A DNA stretch of 64,000 nucleotides from Variovorax sp. PAMC28562 (GCF_014303735.1 NZ_CP060296.1:1809501-1873500); one strand, 5' to 3'; numbered from the stretch's first letter, positions 17,809 to 27,022 are shown. A program made the numbers and translations. The notes: generated by a model from the sequence alone, not told the origin.

Positions 17809-18588
17809 ATGACAGACATCCTCAGCCATACCGAAGCCGGCGTCTTGACGCTGACCTTCAACCGCGTCGCGCGCAAGAACTCCATCACCGGGGCGATGTA
17901 CGACACGCTCGCCACCGCGCTCGAAAAAGCGGCAGACGACAACGCCGTGCGCACCGTGCTGATCCAGGGCGACCCGACCATCTTCAGCGCCGGCAACGAC
18001 ATCGCCGACTTCATGGCGGCCGCTGCCGCACCGGCGCAGCAGACCGAAGCCGACTCGCCTGCTATCCGCTTCTTGCGTGTGATCGCGGCGTTTCCGAAGC
18101 CACTGGTGGCCAGTGTCTGCGGCCCCGCGGTCGGTATCGGCACCACATTGCTGTTCCATTGCGACCTGGTCTACGCCGGCGACAACGCGGCGTTTTCACT
18201 GCCCTTCGTCAACCTTGGCCTGGTGCCGGAAGCAGCGTCGAGCATGCTGGTGCCGCAGATGTTCGGCTACCACCGCGCGGCCGAAGCGCTGCTGCTGGGC
18301 GAGCCTTTCATGGCCGAGGCCGCGCTCGAAGTCGGGCTGGTCAACCGTGTCGTTCCGCCGATGGAATGCAACGGCATCGCGCAGTCGCAGGCACGCAAGC
18401 TGGCGGCCAAACCGCTGACAGCGCTGGTCGAGACCAAGCGCCTGCTCAAGCTGTCTCAGCAGGCTGCCGTCCAGGAGCGCATCGGTGTCGAAGGCAAGAG
18501 CTTCGCGACGGCGATGCGTTCGCCGGCGGCAAAGGAAGCGTTCACCGCCTTCATGGAAAAGCGCAAGCCGGACTTCTCGAACGTCTGA
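17809..18588 (+). CDS. Enoyl-CoA hydratase/isomerase (crotonase) family
   Basis: A 259-aa crotonase-fold protein. The oxyanion-hole strands are 'IFSAGNDIADF' at about residues 57-67 and 'VCGPAVGIGTTLL' near 104-116. The catalytic region 'FVNLGLVPEAASSML' has one Glu at the position of Glu144/164 of mammalian hydratase, so hydratase versus isomerase activity cannot be assigned with confidence. It is the last gene of the TetR-headed operon and converges on the DapA-family gene after 5 bp. Confidence 0.88.
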   Translation: MTDILSHTEAGVLTLTFNRVARKNSITGAMYDTLATALEKAADDNAVRTVLIQGDPTIFSAGNDIADFMAAAAAPAQQTEADSPAIRFLRVIAAFPKPLVASVCGPAVGIGTTLLFHCDLVYAGDNAAFSLPFVNLGLVPEAASSMLVPQMFGYHRAAEALLLGEPFMAEAALEVGLVNRVVPPMECNGIAQSQARKLAAKPLTALVETKRLLKLSQQAAVQERIGVEGKSFATAMRSPAAKEAFTAFMEKRKPDFSNV

Positions 18589-18593
18589 GGCAC

Positions 18594-19661
18594 TCAATCC
18601 AGCCAGCGCGCGAGGTTGGCACGCACGAAGGCGTCGTCGGCCAGATCACCATGCAGGCGGTAGACCCGGTCGATTTCTTCGGCTTGGCCCGCACCGAGCC
18701 CTTCTGCGGGGTCGAGGCACCAGATGCCTTCGAGCAAGCCTTGACGCCGCAGCACTTCATGGCAGCCGGCGATGCAGCCCGCAAAGTTGTTGCGCACGTC
18801 GAAGAACGCCGCGTTGCTGTCGGTCACACGCGAGTCGAGCGCCAGCAGGTCGGAGCTGAGCATGCCGCCGTTCGCAGCCAGTTCCGCCTTGATGCGTGCC
18901 AGCTGCTTCACCGCACTCGATGTCCATACCGACCAGTGACCGAGCAACCCGCCGCGAAACCGCACCGTCACCGGCTCGCCGTCGCGCATCGCCGTGAAAG
19001 GCAACGCCAGGTCGAGCACAATGTGGTCGTCGTTGCCGGTGTAGAGAAACACGCGGTCTTCGGCACGCGCATCGACCACGCCGCGCACCACGTCGATCGT
19101 GCGATAGCGATTGAATGGCGCGACCTTGATCGCCAGTACGTTGGGGATCGAAGCGAAGCGGCGCCAGAAGTCGCTGGACAAGATCGGCCCCCCGACCGCA
19201 GTCTGAAGATAGAAGCCGACCAGCGGAATCTGCTGGCTCACCGACTCGCAATGCGCGATCAATTCGTCTTCTGACGACGATGCCAGTGCGGCCAGGCTCA
19301 GCAGGCCGGCGTGGTAGCCGAGACCGACGGCGGTCTGCGCTTCGGCGCGTGCCTGCGCCGTGCCACCGCACAGGCCGGCGACCATCGCCATCGGTCGCGA
19401 GGTCCAGGCGCGCTGGTCTTCGATCGCTGCGCGCAACACGGGTTCATACAAGCCGCGCTCGCGAATGCTGAACTGCGTCGTGTGCACGCCCACGGCCAGC
19501 CCGCCAGCGCCGGCATCGACGTAGTAGCGCGTGAGTGCGCGCTGTCGACGGCGGTCGAACTGGCGCTGCGCGTCGAGCGCGAGCGGGTGGGCGGGAATCA
19601 CCGTGCCTTGCGCCAAAAGCGCCAGTACATCGGCGGGCAGATCGGATCGGTTCAGCGGCAT
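18594..19661 (-). CDS. Dihydrodipicolinate synthase/N-acetylneuraminate lyase family protein
   Basis: A 355-aa DapA-superfamily protein, longer than the usual ~295 aa. It starts at ATG 19661 (MPLNRSDLPADVLALLAQGT). The Schiff-base Lys is probably the one in 'LAIKVAPFNRYRT', at the strand-6 position. True lysine-pathway DapA motifs are weak, and the sister gene is an epimerase, so it more likely acts as an aldolase or dehydratase on a sugar acid or similar. Substrate unknown. It follows the epimerase gene by 24 bp on the same strand. Confidence 0.75.
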   Translation of the reverse strand: MPLNRSDLPADVLALLAQGTVIPAHPLALDAQRQFDRRRQRALTRYYVDAGAGGLAVGVHTTQFSIRERGLYEPVLRAAIEDQRAWTSRPMAMVAGLCGGTAQARAEAQTAVGLGYHAGLLSLAALASSSEDELIAHCESVSQQIPLVGFYLQTAVGGPILSSDFWRRFASIPNVLAIKVAPFNRYRTIDVVRGVVDARAEDRVFLYTGNDDHIVLDLALPFTAMRDGEPVTVRFRGGLLGHWSVWTSSAVKQLARIKAELAANGGMLSSDLLALDSRVTDSNAAFFDVRNNFAGCIAGCHEVLRRQGLLEGIWCLDPAEGLGAGQAEEIDRVYRLHGDLADDAFVRANLARWLD

Positions 19662-19685
19662 GGATCGACCTCCAGGAATCGGCGT

Positions 19686-20750
19686 TCAGTATTTGCCATC
19701 ACGCACCTCGAACTTCGTCTGCTTGCCATACAAGCGTTGCTCGCGTGCGATCCAGTCGGCCACCCAACCGATGAGCTGCGACAACGGCACTTTGGGGTAG
19801 CCGAAGAGCCGCTCGGCTTCGCTGGTGTTCATGAGCCAGGCGGTCGGCGCTTCCTCGCCCTTGATCTGCACCGACTTGTCGAAGCGGCGTCCGAACTCGG
19901 TGGCAAGCCAGCGGATCGAAGTCGTCTCGGGCCCGCTCACGTTGATCGGCGAGGTCGGCACCGTGGCGACCGCTAGGCATCGCAACGCCTGCGCGTTGGC
20001 GTCGCCCTGCCAGATCACGTTGACGTGGCCCATCGTGACGTCCACCGGCTCGCCGCGCCACACCTTGAGCGCCACATCGGCCAACACGCCGTAGCGCATG
20101 TCGATGGCGTAGCTGAGCCGGAGCAGTCGGCCGGGTGTGCCATGCGTTTGCGAAAAATACTCGAACATGCGCTCGCGCCCGACGCACGAGTTGGCGTACT
20201 CACCAGGCGGATTCGGCGGCAGATCTTCCGCTGCGCCCTGGCCGATGACCGGCACGAACGGGTACACGCAGGCGGTCGAGAACGCCACGATGCGCGAGTT
20301 GCGAAACGCATCGGCGACGAGCGCCGGGACGTGTGTGTTCATTGCCCAGGTCAGCGGGTTGTTGGCGTCGGCGCCGAACTTGCGGCCGGCCATGAAAATC
20401 ACATTGGGGCACTTGGGCAACGCGGCGATGGCCGCGGCGTCGAGCAGATCGCAGGCAATGGTTTCGATGCCGTGCGCTTCGAGCATCGTGCGCACATCGG
20501 TTTCGCTGAAGCGGGCGACAGCGATCACACGGCGCGAAACTGGCAGCGCGTTGCGCGCGAGCCGTGCCAGCGTCGGCCCCATCTTGCCGCCAACGCCGAG
20601 GATGATCAGGTCGCCGTCGACTTTGGCGAGGTCGTCGACGAGTTCGCCCGACGGCGTAGCAAGAAAGTCTTCGAGCGCCTGTTCGGTTTCAAAGTGCGTG
20701 GGGAAGTTGCGCGCATCGAGCAGGGCGGTGGGCGGTGTGGTGGCGGTCAT
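19686..20750 (-). CDS. NAD(P)-dependent epimerase/dehydratase-like protein
   Basis: A 354-aa extended-SDR-like protein. The nucleotide-binding motif 'LIILGVGGKMGPTLAR' is near residue 48. After 'AFSTACVYPF' comes 'GEYANSCVGRERMFEY', where the usual YxxxK has Cys in place of Lys; a basic residue follows a few positions later in GRE. The active site may therefore be atypical. The C-terminal half resembles NAD-dependent epimerases. The gene is co-directional with the DapA-family gene, suggesting a two-step sugar or aldol pathway (inference). Confidence 0.75.
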   Translation of the reverse strand: MTATTPPTALLDARNFPTHFETEQALEDFLATPSGELVDDLAKVDGDLIILGVGGKMGPTLARLARNALPVSRRVIAVARFSETDVRTMLEAHGIETIACDLLDAAAIAALPKCPNVIFMAGRKFGADANNPLTWAMNTHVPALVADAFRNSRIVAFSTACVYPFVPVIGQGAAEDLPPNPPGEYANSCVGRERMFEYFSQTHGTPGRLLRLSYAIDMRYGVLADVALKVWRGEPVDVTMGHVNVIWQGDANAQALRCLAVATVPTSPINVSGPETTSIRWLATEFGRRFDKSVQIKGEEAPTAWLMNTSEAERLFGYPKVPLSQLIGWVADWIAREQRLYGKQTKFEVRDGKY

Positions 20751-20929
20751 GCGTTGTCGTCCTTGGAGGGAAGCCTCGAGAAATCATAGGCTGCCTTTCG
20801 CTGGCACGCTTTCCTGAATCCATATGTGGGTGGCGACGTGCAAAGTGCCGTTGAAGCCAAGCGACAGTTGCGAGGCAGGGCGCTTTGCTCGCGGCATGAA
20901 GCAGTCATTACGGTCAATGGAGAAAAGGC

Positions 20930-20954
20930 GATGCGTGGCTCGAGGCCACGCATC
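20930..20954 (-). terminator. Terminator-like hairpin at the end of the T6SS effector island
   Basis: A perfect 10-bp stem GATGCGTGGC/GCCACGCATC with a 5-nt loop overlaps the stop codon of the pentapeptide gene. On the minus strand it is followed by GCCTTTTCT, a short T-rich run. Probably a modest intrinsic terminator. Confidence 0.5.
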
Positions 20955-21447
20955 AGTTGATGCGTGCGTTCACCAACTGCATGTCCTCGAACCGGCTGCC
21001 GGTGAAATCGACTTGGTGCCCCACCAGGTCGGTGGCCGTGACGCTGTGACTTTGGCAGTCCAAGAGCTTGACTTGGGCCCAGTGGCTCGAATCGAAGTTG
21101 AGTGTGGTCCAACTGCACTGGGTGAAGGTGCAGTCGGTCAGCTTGCTGCACTTGAGCAAGGTTTCGCCAAACGTACAGTCGATGAAGGTGCAGCCTGTCA
21201 TCGCGATGCCCTCCATGTCGCAGTCTTTCAACGTGCATCCGGTGAACTGGCAGTCGGTCCAGACGGCGTCATGAAACGTGGTCGACGCGAAGCGGCTGCC
21301 TGTGAAGCGGCTCGACGTGAGCGTGATGAGGTTGAGGTCGAGGCCTGCGTATACGTTGGCATCGCTCTCGCCCACCACGCCGGCGGCTGCGCCCCCGGTG
21401 CCTTTGCGCCATTTGTCGTGGTCGAGGATGAGTTGAAGCGAGCTCAT
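20953..21447 (-). CDS. Pentapeptide-repeat protein, module B copy
   Basis: A 164-aa protein, the same length as its paralogue at 27923-28417. After an N-terminal segment (LILDHDKWRKGTGGAAAG) come about 20 pentapeptide-like repeats of the A(D/N)LXX type, such as 'SRFTGSRFASTTF' and 'CTFIDCTFGETLLKC', predicted to form a right-handed quadrilateral beta-helix. No signal peptide or membrane segment. It is the last gene of module B in the T6SS island. Pentapeptide proteins occur near VgrG loci in several bacteria, but whether this one is an adaptor, effector or immunity partner cannot be told from sequence. Confidence 0.85.
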   Translation of the reverse strand: MSSLQLILDHDKWRKGTGGAAAGVVGESDANVYAGLDLNLITLTSSRFTGSRFASTTFHDAVWTDCQFTGCTLKDCDMEGIAMTGCTFIDCTFGETLLKCSKLTDCTFTQCSWTTLNFDSSHWAQVKLLDCQSHSVTATDLVGHQVDFTGSRFEDMQLVNARIN

Positions 21448-21631
21448 GTGGACGGTCTCAAGACGATGGAAAAGATGTTTGACGGCCGTTCAGTCTTCAT
21501 TCGCCGAAGACGCCTGGCAATGTGTCTCCTTGCGGCGGCGCGGATACCCGCACCGGCTTCTCCTGCAGCAATTTGGAAAGCGATGAGGTGCAGGCCTTCG
21601 TTGAGGAACACCATGAGGCCGATGGTGAGTT

Positions 21632-21736
21632 CTATCCGCTCGGCAACCCTTGGGCAACCAGTTTGAGCACACCGTACGCCACCCCAACGACGCCGACAAA
21701 CACGATCACGATGATCCATATCCAAATGTTTTTCAT
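21632..21736 (-). CDS. Possible 34-aa single-span membrane peptide
   Basis: The ATG at 21736 is preceded by AAAAAGG and encodes MKNIWIWIIVIVFVGVVG and a short tail to a TAG at 21632-21634. Almost the whole peptide is one hydrophobic transmembrane helix. The frame stays open beyond the TAG for a further ~44 codons, so it may be a longer small membrane protein broken by an amber codon. It fills part of the 364-bp space between the Sel1 gene and the pentapeptide gene of module B and has no counterpart in module A. No known family recognised. Confidence 0.4.
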   Translation of the reverse strand: MKNIWIWIIVIVFVGVVGVAYGVLKLVAQGLPSG

Positions 21737-21811
21737 ATTTACCTTTTTGTGCACGTGAACTGGTTTGTCTGACGGCAGCGGCGATGAATGTTCGTCACGG
21801 TAAATCACCAT

Positions 21812-23032
21812 CTAAATCTTGTTCATGTTCGACGCACCATGCAAATCGCTCAGACTCACCTCCGTCCGCCTTGAGGGTCCGATCTGGTTGGCGTTGTCCA
21901 GCCACATCGCATGGAGGCGGGGAAGCCAGTAGCCGCTGTGGGGAACGGAAGAGGTGGCTTCGACGACGACCGGGTGCGGCTGCGCTTTGAGCGCATGGCC
22001 TTGGGGGATGTGGGCACGGCCAGAACTCTGCGAACCCGGAGTTGCCTTGACGGCAGGCAACGCCACCAGGGCGATGGCGGCATCGATGAGCGTCTTGCGC
22101 TTGCCATCCCACATGGGTAACTCGGCTGGGGGCAAGGGCAGGACCTTGTCCAGGTTGGGGAAGCGCAGGTCGGGGTTGAGTTCGAGGGCGTCGCCCAGTT
22201 CGCTGTAGCGTCGGGCTCTGTCTTTATCAATCACATTGCCCGTCAAGGGCTCTGTCAGGCCAAAACTGACAGAGAGATCGTTTGCACTGGCCATGCTGCC
22301 CAGCTTCACGCCTCCGTGATAAATCTTGAGCGCACGCGCGTTGTCCTCCCCAAGCGAACGGTTGTCTCCCGTAATGGTGAGTGCCAGCGTGTAAGCCGCC
22401 TCACCGTTGCCCTGCGCCAAGCTGCACTCCAGCATCTTGAGCGCCACGTCCCGGTTGCCCCAGAAGCCTTGGCCCGGGTTGTCATAGGTTGCCTGTAATT
22501 TGGAACCTAAGTACGCCTGTGCAGCAGGACTGCCCATGTCCGCAGCCAGCTGCCAGAACGCATAGGCACGACTCGTGTCGTCGTTCACACCGATACCGCG
22601 CTGGTGATAAGTACCCATCTTGTCGAAGGCTGCGGGCACACCCTGCTTCATCAGGCCTTCAACGATCAGCACGGCCTGCTCGGTGTCTTCCGGCACGCCT
22701 TGCCCAGTCTCGTACAGACCGGCCAGGTTCATGGCCGCCTTCCAGTGGCCTAGAGCTGCGGCCTGCTTCCACAACTCAGCCGCCTTGGCATGGTCGCGCT
22801 GCTTGGGCAGCAGTTCATAGCTGGTCACCGCCATGCCTTGCTGGAACAGTGCTTCAGACTCTGCCGTGATGGGCGGGTTGACATCGGCCTCGTGCTTGCA
22901 TACGAAGTCGGCCCGGTGTGGGTCGAAGGCCTTCAGGTTCATATTGCGGGGCAAGGGGTTCATGTTGCAGGCCGTCAGACTGCACACCAGCAAGACAGCA
23001 ATGCACCGTGCGATCCAGGCGCTTCCCTGCAT
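21812..23032 (-). CDS. Sel1-repeat lipoprotein, module B second copy, internally deleted
   Basis: About 406 aa from ATG 23032 (MQGSAWIARCIAVLLVCSLT). The signal peptide ends in the lipobox LTAC, with the lipidated Cys at about residue 22. Sel1/TPR-like repeats follow at about residues 60-230 ('KAAELWKQAAALGHWKAAMNLAGLY' pattern), then a proline-rich linker. Compared with its neighbour it lacks 136 codons of the C-terminal domain by an exact in-frame deletion. A GTG at 23050 overlapping the previous stop is an alternative start. By analogy with the Sel1-type immunity proteins of P. aeruginosa PldB (PA5086-5088), a periplasmic immunity role is likely; the deletion may have weakened it. Confidence 0.85.
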   Translation of the reverse strand: MQGSAWIARCIAVLLVCSLTACNMNPLPRNMNLKAFDPHRADFVCKHEADVNPPITAESEALFQQGMAVTSYELLPKQRDHAKAAELWKQAAALGHWKAAMNLAGLYETGQGVPEDTEQAVLIVEGLMKQGVPAAFDKMGTYHQRGIGVNDDTSRAYAFWQLAADMGSPAAQAYLGSKLQATYDNPGQGFWGNRDVALKMLECSLAQGNGEAAYTLALTITGDNRSLGEDNARALKIYHGGVKLGSMASANDLSVSFGLTEPLTGNVIDKDRARRYSELGDALELNPDLRFPNLDKVLPLPPAELPMWDGKRKTLIDAAIALVALPAVKATPGSQSSGRAHIPQGHALKAQPHPVVVEATSSVPHSGYWLPRLHAMWLDNANQIGPSRRTEVSLSDLHGASNMNKI

Positions 23033-23049
23033 TCCGGGTGTTGACGCGT

Positions 23050-24711
23050 TCACGTTTTGAGCGGGTCCTGCGCACCATGCAAATCGCTCAGACTCACCTC
23101 CGTCCGCCTTGAGGGTCCGATCTGGTTGGCGTTGTCCAGCCACAGCCAGCGCACTTCATGCGGCGCGATGGCGATGTGCTGATCCTCTGGGTTGGGAAAG
23201 GACTGGCCTTTCTCAACATAGGCGAAGCGATCCCAGCGGTTGTAGAGCCGCGCCAGGGGATGGTCCTTGGCGACCTGCCCAGCCCACACGCCGGTGCGCG
23301 GACAGCTCAGCATGCCTTTGCAGCGCAACGATTCTTCCGGGACCCGGGTGGTGCGGGCAATGCCCTGGGTCACGCGTGGATGGCTTGACTGCACGACGGC
23401 CACGGCGTCACCAAGGAACTGCCAGACGGTGCGGGTTGCAGTGTTGGCATAGGCGCCCATGCTGCGACGGTCCATGGTCTCGAAGACCTCGCCTTTGGCA
23501 TAGCGCTGCGGCACCTGGGCGTTGTCCCAGGCCCGTTCATGCTCGCGGTAGATCGCATGGAGGCGGGGAAGCCAGTAGCCGCTGTGGGGAACGGAAGAGG
23601 TGGCTTCGACGACGACCGGGTGCGGCTGCGCTTTGAGTGCATGGCCTTGGGGGATGTGGGCACGGCCAGAACTCTGCGAACCCGGAGTTGGCTTGACGGC
23701 AGGCAACGCCACCAGGGCGATGGCGGCATCGACGAGCGTCTTGCGCTTGCCGTCCCACATGGGTAACTCGGCTGGGGGCAAGGGCAGGACCTTGTCCAGG
23801 TTGGGAAAGCGCAGGTCGGGGTTGAGTTCGAGGGCTTGTGCCAGTTCCCCGTAGCGATCTGACCGGGCCGTGTCGATGGTGTTGCCTGTCAGAGGTGTGG
23901 TTCGATCAAATTTGACGAAAAGTGAGCTTGCGCATTTTTCGCTGCCTAGCTTCACACCATCGTGATAAATCTTGAGCGCACGCGCGTTGTCCTCCCCAAG
24001 CGAACGGTTGTCTCCCGTAATGGTCAGCGCCAGCGTGTAGGCCGCATCGCCGTTACCTTGTGCGAAGCTGCACTCCAGCATCTTGAGCGCCACGTCCCGG
24101 TTGCCCCAGAAGCCTTGGCCCGGATTGTCATATGTCGCCTTTAGCTTCGAACCAAGGTAGGCCTGCGCTGCAGGGCTCCCCATGTCCGCCGCCAGCTGCC
24201 AGAACGCATAAGCACGACTCGTGTCGTCGTTCACACCAATACCGCGCTGGTGGTACGTGCCCATCTTGTCGAAGGCTGCAGGCACACCCTGCTTCATCAG
24301 GCCTTCAACGATCAGCACAGCCTGTTCGGTGTCTTCCGGTACGCCCTGCCCACTTTCGTACAGACCGGCCAGGTTCATGGCCGCCTTCCAGTGCCCTAGA
24401 GCTGCGGCCTGCTTCCACAACTCCGCCGCCTTGGCATGGTCGCGCTGCTTGGGCAGCAGTTCATAGCTGGTCACCGCCATGCCTTGCTGGAACAGTGCTT
24501 CAGACTCTGCCGTGATGGGCGGGTTGACGTCGACCTCGTGCTTGCACACGAAGTCGGCCCGGTGCGGGTCGAACGCCTGCAGGTTCATGTTGCGGGGCAA
24601 GGGGTTCATGTTGCAGGCCGTCAGGTTTAAAAGAATAAAAGCCACGGCCAGCAGCAAGACGGGCCAGCGAAGCAGTGGAAGACGCAAGCGGAATGGGGCA
24701 AGCATGTTCAT
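23050..24711 (-). CDS. Sel1-repeat lipoprotein, module B first copy (putative PLD immunity protein)
   Basis: A 553-aa protein. The signal sequence (LLRWPVLLLAVAFILLNLT) ends in lipobox LTAC, with Cys at about residue 33. Sel1 repeats cover about residues 70-250. A variable patch follows at about residues 255-290, then a Pro-rich linker and a ~160-aa C-terminal domain (VPQRYAKGEVFE ... LWLDNAN). The ATG overlaps the phospholipase stop as ATGA, so effector and putative immunity protein are translationally coupled. Export to the periplasmic side fits neutralisation of a T6SS-delivered phospholipase. The N-terminal ~350 aa are nearly identical to the second copy; the C-terminal end is closer to the first copy of module A. 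Confidence 0.88.
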   Translation of the reverse strand: MNMLAPFRLRLPLLRWPVLLLAVAFILLNLTACNMNPLPRNMNLQAFDPHRADFVCKHEVDVNPPITAESEALFQQGMAVTSYELLPKQRDHAKAAELWKQAAALGHWKAAMNLAGLYESGQGVPEDTEQAVLIVEGLMKQGVPAAFDKMGTYHQRGIGVNDDTSRAYAFWQLAADMGSPAAQAYLGSKLKATYDNPGQGFWGNRDVALKMLECSFAQGNGDAAYTLALTITGDNRSLGEDNARALKIYHDGVKLGSEKCASSLFVKFDRTTPLTGNTIDTARSDRYGELAQALELNPDLRFPNLDKVLPLPPAELPMWDGKRKTLVDAAIALVALPAVKPTPGSQSSGRAHIPQGHALKAQPHPVVVEATSSVPHSGYWLPRLHAIYREHERAWDNAQVPQRYAKGEVFETMDRRSMGAYANTATRTVWQFLGDAVAVVQSSHPRVTQGIARTTRVPEESLRCKGMLSCPRTGVWAGQVAKDHPLARLYNRWDRFAYVEKGQSFPNPEDQHIAIAPHEVRWLWLDNANQIGPSRRTEVSLSDLHGAQDPLKT

Positions 24712-27002
24712 CCAGCCCGGAAGGTGCTGGTGCGTTCATCGAGGAATTTGACGAGGAAGCTGGAAAGAGACTTACCTTTTTCCTTGTTGTCTGAATTGAC
24801 GATGGCCTCCTTTTCCCAGCGGGTAAACGTGTTGAGCATGACCGTCTGCTCCGTCGCATCCCCGCCCCCATCGAACTGCCCCTTCGTATGCTGGTTCCAC
24901 ACCCGCTGCCGTAAATCCTTCGCCTTGTCCGCATCGTCGCTGGCGATGTTGATCTCGCTGTCCACCGCGAAGCTGCGCAAATTCAGGTTGGCGCTGCCCA
25001 GCGTGAACATGCTGTCGTCGATGACCATCAGCTTGCTGTGGATGTAGATCTCGCGGTAGCGCTGAGCCGTGGCGTTCTGTAGTTCCTTGCTGCGGTCGGG
25101 TGGCTTCGCCCCTTGAAACCCAGGATCGGGCCTGTTGGCGTGAAGAGGCGGATTCAGCGTCGTTGGCTGCCTGTCGCCGGCACGCGCAGTCGCAAGGAAC
25201 GGGCGCTCTTCCCACTCTTTTTTCTGCAGCGCATAGGTCTTCTTTTCTTCTTCAATCCGCTTGGCGACTGGAAGCTGGTCTTGGTTCCATTTGTCGTCAT
25301 AGGTCCACAGACTGGCGACAAGCGTGCGCATGCCCAAACTCTTGCTCAGCAGATCGCGCGTCGCCTGGCTTTCCTTCGCGCCCCCGGCATCCTTGAGGCT
25401 TTGAGCCATAGCCGACAAGGGAGCGGGTTTGTAAGGGGGTGCTTTGATGGAGGCATATGGCAGATACGACACGTCCTTGGCGTGCTGTGTGTCATAGGCC
25501 TTGCGTCTGTTTTCGTAGTCAGCCATGTCCCGCTCGGACTGGCTCTGGTCCGCAAGTTCCTTGCGAACATTCTTGTCCTGGTTCGGCATGGAGTCTCCCT
25601 GGCCGAGTTCGGTCACGGTGTCGTGCGTACGCGGCACCATCAGTCCGCGCTCGGGCGTCGGTATCACGACCATGACGTGAAGCACGGGTATGTCGGCCAG
25701 GGCCACGCGCGGCTTGGCAGCAGCACATTCCTCGACGAATTTCTGCCGGGCCGTTTTCAGGGCATGCGCCCAATCGGTGTTCTGGAAGTACTGGTTTTCG
25801 ATGTACAGATAGTGGCGAGCAAAGCTGCTGGCCTGGTAGTACAGCCGCTCGATGGAGCGTTCACCTCCATCCTTGTCGGGCAGCGTGCGCAGTATCTGCG
25901 CACGGCTGCATGCCGCCGTGAGGTTTTGGGTGAGTCGCGCGGGCGCTGCTTTCACATCGAACTGGCCGCTGATCGGACTGCCGGCGCCTTTGCCTGTCCC
26001 TGTGGCCTTGTTCCAGCCGTCAACAAAATTCTTGTACACGGCCACCACCGCATCGCCTTCGATGCGGCACACGAAGTCCTGGTATGGCTTGAGCGTGGGC
26101 TGGCCCGAACTGGCTGACTTCCAGTCCTTGCCCACGGAGTGGTCCTTGTCGTCGCCTTCGAAGTTTTGGCCGCGCTTGAGGTCGTTGAAGACGTGCTCTG
26201 CCGTGTCCCAATAGTCGGTGACGGAGTTGAGGCCCATGACGTAGGCGCGCGGATGGCTCCCTTCGTAGTCGATGACGATGGTTTTCTGATGGTGGGTCGC
26301 CATCATTTCAAGCCCGGTGCGCTCAAGACCGCCCAGTGCGGACGCGCCTGCCTTTGCTTCGGCCTTCAGTGAACCCACCACGTCGGCGTTCACGCCATCG
26401 CGCGTGCGCAGCGACAGGCCTTCGATCTTTCCGGTCACAACGTCGCTGTACCAATGGGAGTTGAAAACTTCGCGTTGGTCTTGCACGTTGGCCGACTCAG
26501 GAAGACTCGGTCGCTCAACGGCCTGCCCATAGCCTTTGGTCGCACTTCGCCATGATGCAGCGTTGGCTTCATAGCCAGCCGACTGTTTATAGCCGGGCAT
26601 GTTTTCACCTCCAATTGCGACACCTATATCGTCACGCCACACCAGCAAGCGCACCTTGACTTTCTTTTTGCTTTTGAGCTTGCCCTGCGTCGCGTCGCGC
26701 AGCAAGTCGCCATAGGTGACACCTCGCTGGCCCCACTGCCCGGCTTTGCGGTTCAACTCCATGGCCGGATCGAACCCCCAGGCGACGATGTCGATGGTTT
26801 CCTCGGCGGTCTGGATGTCCTGGGCAATCCGCTCGAAACTGTCTTTGCCGCAGATATAAACCGACAGGTTGTTGTAGTGGAAGACGGGCGTCTTGGCATC
26901 GTCTTTGGTCTCCAGGAGCCATTGCACGCTGCCAGCGGCATGGCGGCTGACGTCGCTGAGAGGGGTGACGGATTTGTGCTGGGTATCTGGTGGATTTGCC
27001 AT
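24708..27002 (-). CDS. T6SS phospholipase D effector (Tle5-like), intact
   Basis: A 764-aa PLD-superfamily protein with two HKD motifs: HQKTIVID at about residues 238-245 and HSKLMVIDDSMFTLGSAN from residue 655. Both are complete in H, K and D, so catalysis is plausible. There is no signal peptide, as expected for a protein delivered by T6SS rather than Sec. It lies 20 bp after VgrG C-terminal sequence and is coupled by ATGA to a Sel1 lipoprotein, the same organisation as PldB-type (Tle5b) loci with Sel1 immunity proteins. It probably cleaves phospholipids such as phosphatidylethanolamine in target-cell membranes. Confidence 0.88.
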   Translation of the reverse strand: MANPPDTQHKSVTPLSDVSRHAAGSVQWLLETKDDAKTPVFHYNNLSVYICGKDSFERIAQDIQTAEETIDIVAWGFDPAMELNRKAGQWGQRGVTYGDLLRDATQGKLKSKKKVKVRLLVWRDDIGVAIGGENMPGYKQSAGYEANAASWRSATKGYGQAVERPSLPESANVQDQREVFNSHWYSDVVTGKIEGLSLRTRDGVNADVVGSLKAEAKAGASALGGLERTGLEMMATHHQKTIVIDYEGSHPRAYVMGLNSVTDYWDTAEHVFNDLKRGQNFEGDDKDHSVGKDWKSASSGQPTLKPYQDFVCRIEGDAVVAVYKNFVDGWNKATGTGKGAGSPISGQFDVKAAPARLTQNLTAACSRAQILRTLPDKDGGERSIERLYYQASSFARHYLYIENQYFQNTDWAHALKTARQKFVEECAAAKPRVALADIPVLHVMVVIPTPERGLMVPRTHDTVTELGQGDSMPNQDKNVRKELADQSQSERDMADYENRRKAYDTQHAKDVSYLPYASIKAPPYKPAPLSAMAQSLKDAGGAKESQATRDLLSKSLGMRTLVASLWTYDDKWNQDQLPVAKRIEEEKKTYALQKKEWEERPFLATARAGDRQPTTLNPPLHANRPDPGFQGAKPPDRSKELQNATAQRYREIYIHSKLMVIDDSMFTLGSANLNLRSFAVDSEINIASDDADKAKDLRQRVWNQHTKGQFDGGGDATEQTVMLNTFTRWEKEAIVNSDNKEKGKSLSSFLVKFLDERTSTFRAG

Positions 27003-27022
27003 GGTGAACGTCTTGGGTCGTC

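Noticed and set aside
21444..21725. 93-aa minus-strand frame between Sel1 and pentapeptide genes of module B
   Set aside because: Its first half overlaps the membrane-peptide frame and its end runs into the pentapeptide start. No family is recognised. Kept only as a possible frameshift alternative in the findings.
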